Notes under the pieces: generated by a model
Told to the model about the DNA's origin: nothing
Seen by the model: only the letters and a program-made list of their open reading frames with translations
Databases searched by the model: none
Made by a program: the position numbers and the translations under genes
Assembly: GCA_041653875.1 (NCBI GenBank)
Contig: JBAZEM010000001.1
Coordinates: 189,404 to 253,403, forward strand
DNA: 64,000 nt
Reading direction: 5' to 3'
From: VSJD01 sp041653875
Lineage (GTDB): Bacteria; Verrucomicrobiota; Kiritimatiellia; JAAZAB01
Shown: positions 37,980 to 45,997 of the stretch, in pieces
Position numbering within the stretch: the first letter of the stretch is position 1
Layout of the letters: the number at the start of each line of letters is the position of its first letter

Positions 37980-39968
37980 TTATTCGTAGCGCAGGGCGTC
38001 GATGGGGTTGAGGCGCGCGGCCTTGGTCGCGGGCCAGAGGCCGAAGACGACGCCGACAAGGCAGGAGAAGCCCACAGAGAGCACGATGGAAGAGGGCGTC
38101 ACCGCGGCGGGCCAGCCAGCCAGATTTGAGGCCAGGGCGCTGGTGAGCCAGCCCAGAAGTATTCCGATTCCGCCGCCCAGCACGCTGACCACCAGGGCTT
38201 CGGTCAGAAATTGGGCGAGGATATCGCGCCGGCGGGCGCCGACGGCCTTGCGGATCCCGATTTCGCGGGTGCGCTCGGTCACCGAGACGAGCATGATGTT
38301 CATGATGCCGATCCCGCCGACCAGGAGCGAGACGGCGGCAATGGAGGCCAAGAGCCACGACATCGTGCGGCTGGTCTCGGTCAGAGCCGCCTGGATTTCA
38401 GCCATGTTGCGGATATCGAAGGAATTGGATTGCGAGGGCGGCAGGCGATGGGTGCGAATAATGAGCTCGCGCATGGCGTCCTGGGCGGTCACGATTTCAT
38501 CCGCCGAGTTGATCTCCACGTCGATATTGTCGAGGTATTCTTTGCCGAGCAGGCGGAACATGGCGGTGTTCAGCGGGATGACCGCGAGGTCGTCCTGGTC
38601 GAACCAGGCGGTGGCGCCTTTTTCCGGCAATATGCCAACCACCTGGAAATTGACCTTGTTGATCTTGACGTATTCGCCCAGCGGGCTGGTCTCGCCAAAC
38701 AATTCGCGGACAAGCGTCATGCCGAGCACGACCACGCGGGCGCGCTGTTTCATCTCTTCATCGGTGAAGAAGCGCCCGATGGTCGGTTTGGCGGCGTGCA
38801 TGGCGGCGTACTCCGGCTCCACGCCCTGGACGCGCGTGTTCCAGTTCTTGTTGCCGAAGACAACTTGAGCGCGGCCGGACACTATGCCGCCAACCAGCTT
38901 GGCATGGTGAATGGCGGCGCGAATGTCGGTGACATCCTGCGGGGTGAAACGCGTGACGGCGCCGGCTTCATAAGACACCCCCGCGACGTGCCGGGCGCCC
39001 GGCCGCACAACGAGCAGGTTCGAGCCCATGGAAGCCAGTTGTTGTTCGATGGAGCGCCGGGCGCCCGTGCCGATGGCCAGCATGGCGATCACGGACGTCA
39101 CGCCGATCAAGATGCCGAGCATGGAAAGAAGCGTGCGGATTTTGTTGGCCATCAGCGCGCGCCAGGCCTGCTTAAAGTCATGCGGCAATTCGCGTAAAAG
39201 GGCCAGGGGGCTGAAGGCAAACAGGCGGGCGCCCTGCGATGGGCGCGCTTGGGGCGGCGCCGGTTTGGCGGCGCCGGTTCCCGCCGCCGCGCCTTGGCTG
39301 ACTTCATCCGATTGCACGACCCCATCGCGCATGCGGACAATGCGTCTGGCATGCGCGGCAATATCCGGTTCGTGCGTGACCATGATAATGGTGATGCCGC
39401 GCCGGTTGAGCTGGTTCAGAATCTCGATGATTTCGTCGGCGCTGGTGGAATCCAGGTTGCCCGTGGGTTCGTCCGCCATGATAATCCGGGGGTTGTGAAT
39501 CAGCGCGCGCGCGATCGCCACGCGCTGTTGCTGGCCGCCGGAGAGTTCGTTCGGTTTATGGTCCAGGCGATTGCCCAGGCCGACGTCGGCCAGGAGCCGG
39601 CGCGCTTTCTCCGTGTCTTTCCCCCGGCGGCCGGCGGCATAGAGCATTGGCAGTACCGTATTCTCCAGGGCGCTGGTGCGCGCGAGCAGGTTGAAGTGCT
39701 GGAACACGAAGCCCAGGGTCGAGTTGCGCAAGGCGGCCAGGTCGTTATCCGAGAGGTGCGCCACCTCGCGGTCCAGCAGGTGATAGGATCCGGTGTCCGG
39801 GACATCCAGCAGGCCGAGGATATGCAGGAGCGTGGACTTGCCCGAACCCGAAGGGCCCATGATGGCCACAAACTCACCCGGGGCAATGGTCAACGAAACG
39901 CCGCGCAGGGCCTGCACGGCAACTTCGCCCATGGCGTAGGTCTTAACGATGTTGGTGAGTTCGATCAT
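37980..39968 (-). CDS. macB: MacB-type ABC exporter (ATPase-permease fusion)
   Basis: This 662-residue inner-membrane protein joins an N-terminal ABC ATPase and a C-terminal MacB/FtsX-type permease. The ATPase has Walker A GPSGSGKST, signature LSGGQQQRVAIARAL, Walker B RIIMADEPTGNLDS and the H-loop VTHEPD. After a proline/alanine linker comes a first helix (IRTLLSMLGILIGVTSVIAM), a large periplasmic domain, and three C-terminal helices (ASIAAVSLLVGGIGIMNIML, ALVVSVLGGGIGILLGWLTS, VGFSCLVGVVFGLWPATKAA). The tripartite partners macA-like and tolC-like genes lie just upstream on the same strand. It would export antibiotics, lipopeptides or similar compounds. Confidence 0.94.
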   Translation of the reverse strand: MIELTNIVKTYAMGEVAVQALRGVSLTIAPGEFVAIMGPSGSGKSTLLHILGLLDVPDTGSYHLLDREVAHLSDNDLAALRNSTLGFVFQHFNLLARTSALENTVLPMLYAAGRRGKDTEKARRLLADVGLGNRLDHKPNELSGGQQQRVAIARALIHNPRIIMADEPTGNLDSTSADEIIEILNQLNRRGITIIMVTHEPDIAAHARRIVRMRDGVVQSDEVSQGAAAGTGAAKPAPPQARPSQGARLFAFSPLALLRELPHDFKQAWRALMANKIRTLLSMLGILIGVTSVIAMLAIGTGARRSIEQQLASMGSNLLVVRPGARHVAGVSYEAGAVTRFTPQDVTDIRAAIHHAKLVGGIVSGRAQVVFGNKNWNTRVQGVEPEYAAMHAAKPTIGRFFTDEEMKQRARVVVLGMTLVRELFGETSPLGEYVKINKVNFQVVGILPEKGATAWFDQDDLAVIPLNTAMFRLLGKEYLDNIDVEINSADEIVTAQDAMRELIIRTHRLPPSQSNSFDIRNMAEIQAALTETSRTMSWLLASIAAVSLLVGGIGIMNIMLVSVTERTREIGIRKAVGARRRDILAQFLTEALVVSVLGGGIGILLGWLTSALASNLAGWPAAVTPSSIVLSVGFSCLVGVVFGLWPATKAARLNPIDALRYE

Positions 39969-39971
39969 GAA

Positions 39972-40099
39972 CTAATCGTTAGCCGGTTCCTTGTTCTTGG
40001 TTCTTTGTTGGCGATTTGTAGCCGCGCCACGCAGAGGCGCGTTTTCCGGTCCGCCCGAGCGTCGGCATGGAAGCGTCGGCCTGACGTCCGACGGCTACA
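39972..40099. repeat. heptad arm plus GTAG-bounded REP pair, family A
   Basis: GGTTCCTTGTTCTTGGTTCTT heptads (39984-40008) are followed by a REP pair at 40017-40099. The left unit is GTAGC plus stem CGCGCC...GGCGCG. The right unit on the other strand is GTAGC plus stem CGTCGG...CCGACG. The cluster separates macB from the macA-like gene. Confidence 0.85.
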
Positions 40100-40135
40100 G
40101 TCAGAGTTGCCCCTTTGGCGGCGGTCTTCGATTGT

Positions 40136-41101
40136 TTACCGGGTTCGGCGGCCGCCGGGCATAAATGGGTTGTTTTGGGCGTTGCCTTTTACGCCGATCT
40201 TAAATGCCGACTTGATCAAGACGGTGGCATTTTCCTCCAAGCCCGAACGAATTTCGGTTTTTTTGCCGTCACTCAGGCCCGTGACCACCGGCACGGAAAG
40301 CGGTTTATTCATGGCGTCGGGGTTTGTCCGCCAGACCACGGTCCGATTGGTTTCGGTATGCACGGCGTCCGTCGGAACGAGTAGGACGTCGTTGGTGGCG
40401 GCCGTCAACACTGTGATGTTGGCGCTCATGCCGCTGCGCAAGAAGGGCGGCGCTTCACTGGGCAGAACGTCCACCAGGTAAGTCGTCACATTATTGATCG
40501 TCCTGGCTTCGTAGGCTATGTGATCCACTATGCCCGAAATGACGTTTTGCGGGTAGGCATCCATGGTGAAGTTGGCCCGTTGGCCGAGCGTGAGCCGGCC
40601 GATATCGGTCTCGTCCACCGGGGCTTCGATAATGAGCCGGTCCGACATGACGTAAAGCGCATCCGAGGCTGTTACCGTTTGTCCTTGTTCGACATTGCGG
40701 GCGATGATTTCTCCATCCAGGGGCGCGACCAGCGGGGTGGGCTTGTACAGTTGCTTCCAGTAGGCCAACTCGTTGGTTCCTTGGGAAAGCGCGACATCCA
40801 GCAGAGCCGCCCGCTCCGTGGAACTCAGCCAGGCTATGATTTGGCCGGCGCGAATTTTGTCGCCTTCATCGACCAGGATTTCCTCCACCCGCCCGGCGAC
40901 GGGCGGCTTGAGTTCCAGGCGGTTCTGGGGCTGAACCGTGCCGGTGGTCAAAACGAAGGTTTGCAGATTACCGCGCTGGACGGGGACTTCCTGGTATTGC
41001 GGTTTTTCAACGGTCCGTTGTTTCCAGGACAGGAAGGCGCCGGCAACTCCCAATCCGATGAGCATTACAATTATGATCCAAAATAACTTTTTACGCATCA
41101 T
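40136..41101 (-). CDS. macA: periplasmic adaptor (MacA/HlyD family)
   Basis: This membrane fusion protein of a tripartite exporter has 321 residues from the ATG at 41101, which overlaps the tolC-like stop (ATGA). It has an N-terminal helix (LFWIIIVMLIGLGVAGAFLS) and a lipoyl half RLELKPPVAGRVEEILVDEG. A short hairpin region comes next, then the second lipoyl half PLVAPLDGEIIARNVEQGQT, beta-barrel VDETDIGRLTLGQRANFTMD and the membrane-proximal domain. The coiled-coil hairpin is shorter than in E. coli MacA. It links the MacB homologue downstream with the TolC homologue upstream. Confidence 0.92.
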   Translation of the reverse strand: MMRKKLFWIIIVMLIGLGVAGAFLSWKQRTVEKPQYQEVPVQRGNLQTFVLTTGTVQPQNRLELKPPVAGRVEEILVDEGDKIRAGQIIAWLSSTERAALLDVALSQGTNELAYWKQLYKPTPLVAPLDGEIIARNVEQGQTVTASDALYVMSDRLIIEAPVDETDIGRLTLGQRANFTMDAYPQNVISGIVDHIAYEARTINNVTTYLVDVLPSEAPPFLRSGMSANITVLTAATNDVLLVPTDAVHTETNRTVVWRTNPDAMNKPLSVPVVTGLSDGKKTEIRSGLEENATVLIKSAFKIGVKGNAQNNPFMPGGRRTR

Positions 41102-42417
41102 GGAATGACTCCTGTTCCCAGCGCCTGTTCCCACCCGGCTTGGGCCAGCACGGCATCCCTCTGGCTGGCCAGCAAGGCATTTTGCTTGCTAATCAGGTCG
41201 TTTTCGACCAGGTCCCAGTCTGAGAACGAGAGCAGTCCGTTCTGGTATTGAGCCCGCGCAATTTCAGAACGGACTTCGGCGGCATTTAAAAATTCGGTTT
41301 GCACGCCGGTCAGTTCGACGGCGTTTTGCCAGGTTGCGAAGGCGCTTTCGAGCGTGGCGATCGTCTGGTTTAACGTGTCGTCCAGCGTCTTCTCCGCAAA
41401 ACGCTGGGTGGCCTGGGTCCCGCGGACAGTATGCCAGTCGCGGCCGCCTGAGAAAAGCGGATAGGAGAGCGAGGCGCCGACGGACCACTGGTCGTTCTTT
41501 GGGATAATACTGTCGTCGTCGCTGCGGCCGATGGAACCGTTGACTGCCAGGGTGGGATAGAAAACGCTCTTGGCGATGCGGACGCCTTCTTTGGCCGCGC
41601 GCACCTGGGCGGCCGCTTGTCGATAGGACGGGGTCTGCATGGCGAGTTCGGTGAAATTCGGCTTTGCCGGCAGTGTGACCGTGGTCCATGCCCCGGTCAC
41701 GGCCAGGGGCGCTATTTCATGGCGGCCCAAGGTCGCCGCCATCTGCTGTTGAGCCGCCTTAAGATTCCGCTGGGCTTGCGTGACGGAGAAGAGGGCTTGG
41801 CTGTAATACGCCTTGCTGAGCAAGAAAGAACCCTTGTTCTCGCGGCCGGCCTGAAAGCGCATTTCCACCAGGTTGACGTTGGCCTTGCGGCGCGCGGCAA
41901 TATCATCGCTCAAATGCGTGAAATCCTGGGCAAATAACAACTGGGCAAACGACTGCCGTAGTGCGGCGCTGAGCGCGGACTTGGTCGTCTGGAAAGCGAC
42001 TTCCGCGCCGGTCAGCAGGGCCTGACTGCGCCGCAAGGCGGCCAGATCGTTAAACCCGGCAAACAGGGTTTGATTGGCGGACAAGGCGGCCAGATAGGAG
42101 GTGGAATCCTGATAGCCCGTATCCAATTCGGTATTGGATTTGCCGATGGCCGCATTGGCCGAAACTTGCGGCAGGAACGGGCCATAATTGCCCATGACGT
42201 CGGTGCGGGCCTTTTCCACCGTCGCGCCGGCGGCCTGCAATTGGGGATTGTTGCGGATCAATTCGCTGACGCAATCGTTCCAGGTTATTGGCGGCGCCGC
42301 CCGCGGCGGCTCCGCCGCCTGGACGGCGGTATTCAGCAGACAGAGACCTATGAATAGCCCATGCCGGAAGAGACAATAACGTGAAACAATACGCTCCAAG
42401 ACAAAACGCCCTCCCAT
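41098..42417 (-). CDS. tolC: TolC family outer membrane efflux protein
   Basis: This 439-residue outer-membrane channel subunit has a signal peptide (LFIGLCLLNTAVQAAEPP). Two structural repeats follow, each with long helices and paired strands; typical segments are NPQLQAAGATVEKARTDVMG, LPQVSANAAIGKS, SAALRQSFAQLLFAQDFTHL, YPTLAVNGSIGRSDDD, WSVGASLSYPLFSGGRDWHT and ARAQYQNGLLSFSDWDLVEN. It is the first gene of the tolC-macA-macB cluster. The start at 42417 lacks a ribosome binding site; TTG at 42399 has GGGAGGG nine bases upstream and may be the real start. Confidence 0.93.
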   Translation of the reverse strand: MGGRFVLERIVSRYCLFRHGLFIGLCLLNTAVQAAEPPRAAPPITWNDCVSELIRNNPQLQAAGATVEKARTDVMGNYGPFLPQVSANAAIGKSNTELDTGYQDSTSYLAALSANQTLFAGFNDLAALRRSQALLTGAEVAFQTTKSALSAALRQSFAQLLFAQDFTHLSDDIAARRKANVNLVEMRFQAGRENKGSFLLSKAYYSQALFSVTQAQRNLKAAQQQMAATLGRHEIAPLAVTGAWTTVTLPAKPNFTELAMQTPSYRQAAAQVRAAKEGVRIAKSVFYPTLAVNGSIGRSDDDSIIPKNDQWSVGASLSYPLFSGGRDWHTVRGTQATQRFAEKTLDDTLNQTIATLESAFATWQNAVELTGVQTEFLNAAEVRSEIARAQYQNGLLSFSDWDLVENDLISKQNALLASQRDAVLAQAGWEQALGTGVIP

Positions 42418-42559
42418 AGGATGGTTGCCGCCAGCGACTTGATGCTTATATAGTAGGACGGCGGTGCCGTCCGGTTACAAAAAATCCGCAATCGGAAGTA
42501 ATGGGTCAGTGACAAGGGGGGAGACACATGCATAACAGGACCGGGCGTCGCGTATCAGG

Positions 42560-42621
42560 TGTAGTGGCCGTTCGACAGAACGGCAATCTGCAATCTGCGG
42601 TTCTATCGAACCGCATCTACA
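42560..42621. repeat. GTAG-bounded palindrome pair, family C
   Basis: This reads GTAGTGGCCGTTCGACAGAA on the left and ends in GGTTCTATCGAACCGCATCTAC. It has the same two-unit layout as 25966-26020, in the gap between the CsgG-like gene and the tolC-like gene. Confidence 0.8.
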
Positions 42622-42648
42622 CTCCCCTGTCGCAATCGGCAATGCCGA

Positions 42649-43560
42649 TCAGTCGGCCGGCTGGATGGTCATGTCCGGCTTGATTTTGCCGCTGAGGACC
42701 TCGCAGTAGCTGATCTTTTCCTTGACGGAAGTGACCTTGATTTTGCCGGCCTGTTTCATCTCGGTATCCAGCACTTCGCCGGTGTCCTTGTCGGTCATCG
42801 TTTCCACGGCGCCGACCGCAAATACCTGGCCGACGCTTACGCCTTCCCGACTGCCGCGATTGATCGTGACCTTGTCGTCGGCCTTGAGCACCGTGCCTTC
42901 CCACGGGATTTTCTCGAGTTGTTTCTCAAGGAACTGCACGCCCTGGCCGACGGCGTCTTCCGTGGCTTTGCCGACGTTGTCCTTCTTGAAGCCGGCCACG
43001 TCGCCGCCGAAGCCGGCGCCGCTGTAGCCGACATTCAGGCCCTTGCGGCCGGCCTTGCCGACCACCTTGGTCTGGGCCTTGACCTGGCCGGTGGTGGAAT
43101 CGATGATGTAAATCGTGGCGTTGATTTCCGCTTTGTCGCCGCTGCCGCCGATCCGGAAGCCCATGACGTTGACGCCGGCGCCGCCGCCGGTGGTGCTGTC
43201 CTGGACGTGGGTGATGGCGCCTTTCACCAGCAGTTGGGCCGGGGTCATCTGGCCGGTCTTGGGCGCTTTTTTGCCGCCGGCCATGCGGCCGCTGGCGGCC
43301 AGGTCCTGCTCGAGCAAGGCTTCGCCGCGCATATCTTTCTCGCCCAGCACGATGAACTTGCCGGATTCCTGCAGGGCGGCCGTCATGATTTCGCCGAAGG
43401 CATCGCCGATTTCCCATTGGCCCGCCCAGCCGGATTTATTTTCGAACTTGGAGACGGAAATGCTGTAGCGCAAGTTGCCGCCGGCGGCCGCCGCATTTCC
43501 GGCCATGCCCATCAGTCCCAAGCCCAACACGATCGCCATTCCCAAATGCATCCGTTTCAT
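42649..43560 (-). CDS. CsgG/HfaB-like secreted protein
   Basis: This 303-residue protein carries a signal peptide (MHLGMAIVLGLGLMGMAGNA AAAG region) and a CsgG-like domain. Typical parts are RYSISVSKFENKSGWAGQWE, FGEIMTAALQESGKFIVLGE, EALLEQDLAASGR and LLVKGAITHVQDSTTGGGAG, then a glycine-rich stretch and IYIIDSTTGQVKAQTKVVGK. The C-terminal ~90 residues (ADDKVTINRGSREGVSVGQV onward) form an SH3-like or FlgT-like beta domain. CsgG forms the curli secretion pore, but no lipobox is evident here and no curli genes are present. Many CsgG-domain proteins have other envelope roles. AGGAGA precedes the start. It diverges from the SPFH gene. Confidence 0.82.
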   Translation of the reverse strand: MKRMHLGMAIVLGLGLMGMAGNAAAAGGNLRYSISVSKFENKSGWAGQWEIGDAFGEIMTAALQESGKFIVLGEKDMRGEALLEQDLAASGRMAGGKKAPKTGQMTPAQLLVKGAITHVQDSTTGGGAGVNVMGFRIGGSGDKAEINATIYIIDSTTGQVKAQTKVVGKAGRKGLNVGYSGAGFGGDVAGFKKDNVGKATEDAVGQGVQFLEKQLEKIPWEGTVLKADDKVTINRGSREGVSVGQVFAVGAVETMTDKDTGEVLDTEMKQAGKIKVTSVKEKISYCEVLSGKIKPDMTIQPAD

Positions 43561-43744
43561 GGTTGTCTCCTGTATTGTGCCGGTGGCGGCAATGGTTAAT
43601 AAGCATCCTGTATAAAGCGAATAAGGCCCGATGTCAATCGAAACCTGATATCGGGGCGGGACCAAAACACCGGCTTGCCGGCATCCGGTTAATTTTGTAG
43701 ACTTCGTCAAAACACAGACTTGGCTCATTAAATTACGGGGGAAT

Positions 43745-45742
43745 ATGAATCCAATCACATTGGTTGTTATCGTTGCGGCAAGCTTCGCGGTTCTGTGGTT
43801 CCTGGCGCTGGGTCTTAGACTCATCGGCGACGATGAGGTTGGCATCCTCACCAAGAAGATGTTCGGCCGGAAAATGCCGCAGGGCCGGATCGTGGCGCGC
43901 AATGGCGAGATCGGCGTCCAGGCCGATATTTTGATGCCGGGCCTCTATTGGCGGATTCCGATCATCTGGAAGATCAGCAAGGTGGAGGTCACCGAAATCT
44001 TTCCGTCGGAGGTGGGCATTGTGGAGTCGATCGACGGCAAGGCCATTCCTTCGGGCCGGCTGCTCGGCGACGAGGTCGAGTGCAACCACTTTCAGGATGC
44101 CAAGATGTTCCTGGATAACGGGGGCCGGAAAGGGCCGCAGGTAAGCATCCTCCGGCCCGGTTCTTACCGGATCAACAAGTATGCGTTCAAAGTCGTCAAG
44201 GCGCCGGTGACGGAAATCCCGGCGGAGAAGATCGGGGTCGTGATCGCGAACGACGGTCTCCCGCTGCCGTCCGAAAATATAGTCGCCCCGCGTCCGCTCG
44301 AAACCCCGACCGCGGCGTACCCTGACGTCAAGAACAGCCAGTATTTCCAGGACGGCCAGGCTTTCCTCAACAGCGCGGGGCACCGCGGGCCGCAACTGGA
44401 TACCCTCCAGCCGGGCAAGTACTACATCAATCCGTTGCTTTTCGCGGTCGAGCCTTACGCTGTCGCCGAAGTCCCGCCGGGCTATGTGGCGGTGTTGCGC
44501 TCCAATGTCGGCATGGATCTTGAGAAGAAACAGGGCGCCCCGGGTCCGGCGGCTTCCGGCACGCCGGAGAAGCAGAGCACGGAACTGGGCCAGCCGGTGC
44601 ATGAGGAGGTCGAGTCGCTCTTGATCCTCGACAAGAACATGCGCGGCATCTGGAAGGAACCCATCGCGCCGGGCACGTACAATCTCAACCCCCTGGCCTT
44701 CACGGCCTACCTGGTGCCCACGAGCGCGGTCACGATCGATTGGGCCTCGGGCGTTGACCAGCGGGCGCAGCACACGACGCCGGAGGTCGCGAAAAGGAGC
44801 GGTATCCAGACGAGCAACGAGTCCTATGACGCGATTGAGAGCAACAAGGCCACCGAATTTTTCAAATTCTCCCAGCTGCGGGTGACGTCCATGGACGGGT
44901 TCCAGCTCGAGGTGGACGTGCGCATGATCATCCGCATTCGGCCGCAGAATGCGGCCTTCATCATCGCGCGCTTCGGCTCGGTCAAGAATCTCATCGAGCA
45001 GATCGTGCATCCCTTGATCGATTCGTCCTTCCGCAACAAGGCCGGCGAGGAAAAAGCGATCAATTTCATCATGAGCCGCACGGAATTACAGCGCTCGGCG
45101 CTGGAGAAGGCGCAACAGCAATTCGAGGTGTACCACGTCGAGGCCCAAAACCTCCTGATCGCCTATATCAAAGTGGACCAGGCCCTGCTGGATACGCAAA
45201 CCAAGCGTGAGATCGCCCTGCAACAGCAGGCCCAATATCAGCAGGAGGCCCTGGCGCAGGAGAAGCGCATCGAGGTGCAGTCCAAAGCGGCCAACGCCGA
45301 CAAACAGCCCGAAGTCGTCGCCGCCATGCTGTCGATCCAGATCGAGGACAACAAGGCCGAGGCCAAGCGCAAGCTGGCCGGCGGCGACCGCGACCTTAAC
45401 AAGATCACGGCCGACGGCGAGAAGTATAAAATCCAGGCCCTGGCGGAAGCCGAGACCTACCGGCTGAAAACGGTGGCGGACGGCAAGGCCTACGATCTGC
45501 GCGAGGTCGGCAAGGGCATCGCCGACGCATACAATGCGCAGGCGCAGGTGATCGGGCCGACGGCGACCGCGGCGATCAAACTGATGGACGAGGTCGGGGT
45601 TAACAAGGTGAAGATCACGCCCGATATTCTGATCTCAGCCGCCGGTGGCGACCAGGGCACGACCGCCTTGCTATCCACCTGGCTGGCCCAGGCCGTGGCC
45701 AAGGGCCTTCAGAACGGCAAAAAGGGCGAGCCGGGAGTATAA
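43745..45742 (+). CDS. large SPFH/band 7 domain protein with duplicated beta modules
   Basis: This 665-residue flotillin-like membrane-scaffold protein has an N-terminal membrane helix (LVVIVAASFAVLWFLALGL) followed by repeated beta modules. Two are clearly homologous, about residues 115-170 (FQDAKMFLDNGGRKGPQVSI... INKYAFKV) and 200-258 (FQDGQAFLNSAGHRGPQLDT... INPLLFAV). A weaker third includes IWKEPIAPGTYNLNPLAFTA. The SPFH core (VTSMDGFQLEVDVRMIIRIR, IEQIVHPLIDSSFRNKAGEE) leads into a long Q/E/A-rich coiled coil from ~residue 450 (KREIALQQQAQYQQEALAQE). A GGGGG precedes the ATG. Such proteins organise membrane microdomains and oligomerise. It is much longer than simple stomatins and has no NfeD partner beside it. 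Confidence 0.88.
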   Translation: MNPITLVVIVAASFAVLWFLALGLRLIGDDEVGILTKKMFGRKMPQGRIVARNGEIGVQADILMPGLYWRIPIIWKISKVEVTEIFPSEVGIVESIDGKAIPSGRLLGDEVECNHFQDAKMFLDNGGRKGPQVSILRPGSYRINKYAFKVVKAPVTEIPAEKIGVVIANDGLPLPSENIVAPRPLETPTAAYPDVKNSQYFQDGQAFLNSAGHRGPQLDTLQPGKYYINPLLFAVEPYAVAEVPPGYVAVLRSNVGMDLEKKQGAPGPAASGTPEKQSTELGQPVHEEVESLLILDKNMRGIWKEPIAPGTYNLNPLAFTAYLVPTSAVTIDWASGVDQRAQHTTPEVAKRSGIQTSNESYDAIESNKATEFFKFSQLRVTSMDGFQLEVDVRMIIRIRPQNAAFIIARFGSVKNLIEQIVHPLIDSSFRNKAGEEKAINFIMSRTELQRSALEKAQQQFEVYHVEAQNLLIAYIKVDQALLDTQTKREIALQQQAQYQQEALAQEKRIEVQSKAANADKQPEVVAAMLSIQIEDNKAEAKRKLAGGDRDLNKITADGEKYKIQALAEAETYRLKTVADGKAYDLREVGKGIADAYNAQAQVIGPTATAAIKLMDEVGVNKVKITPDILISAAGGDQGTTALLSTWLAQAVAKGLQNGKKGEPGV

Positions 45743-45918
45743 CAAGAAAAAGGGCCAGCCGGCCGTCGTCGCGCCGAAGCGGCGCTATGCCGTGCCGCGA
45801 AGGCCGGAGGCTGAACCCTACCTTGATACACAGGAATTTTCCGCCAGCCTGCCCGCCATAGCTTTATGCAACGGCGGGAGGCGGATCTGTCTTCCATGAC
45901 AATCCCTCCGGGTCAGGG

Positions 45919-45960
45919 GGCCCGGCCTACAATACTGTAGGCCCGGTGCCCTCACCGGGC
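45919..45960. repeat. GTAG-led hairpin pair
   Basis: On the + strand GTAG (45937) is followed by the stem GCCCGGTG-CCCT-CACCGGGC. On the other strand GTAG leads GGCCGGGCC. The two units face away from a TACAATACTGTA centre. They sit between the convergent SPFH and DUF2142 genes. Confidence 0.75.
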
Positions 45961-45965
45961 GTTAT

Positions 45966-45990
45966 GAAAAAGCCGCCCCGCTGCGGGGCT
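45966..45990 (-). terminator. strong GC hairpin between convergent genes
   Basis: GCCCCGC-T-GCGGGGC (45975-45989) is followed by TTTTT in the minus-strand direction (AAAAAG on the + strand). On the + side only TTAATTT follows. It most likely ends the minus-strand glycan transcript and may also serve the SPFH gene. Confidence 0.65.
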
Positions 45991-45997
45991 TAATTTA

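Noticed and set aside
37921..38358. N-terminal extension or fusion of the ArsR-like protein
   Set aside because: The upstream in-frame stretch is antisense to the macB 3' end, has no domain, and is separated from ArsR by its promoter and operator.
40136..41101. Frameshift or truncation in the MacA-like gene because of its short hairpin region
   Set aside because: Both lipoyl halves, the barrel and the C-terminal domain are in one frame. Short-hairpin adaptors are common in MacB systems of other phyla.
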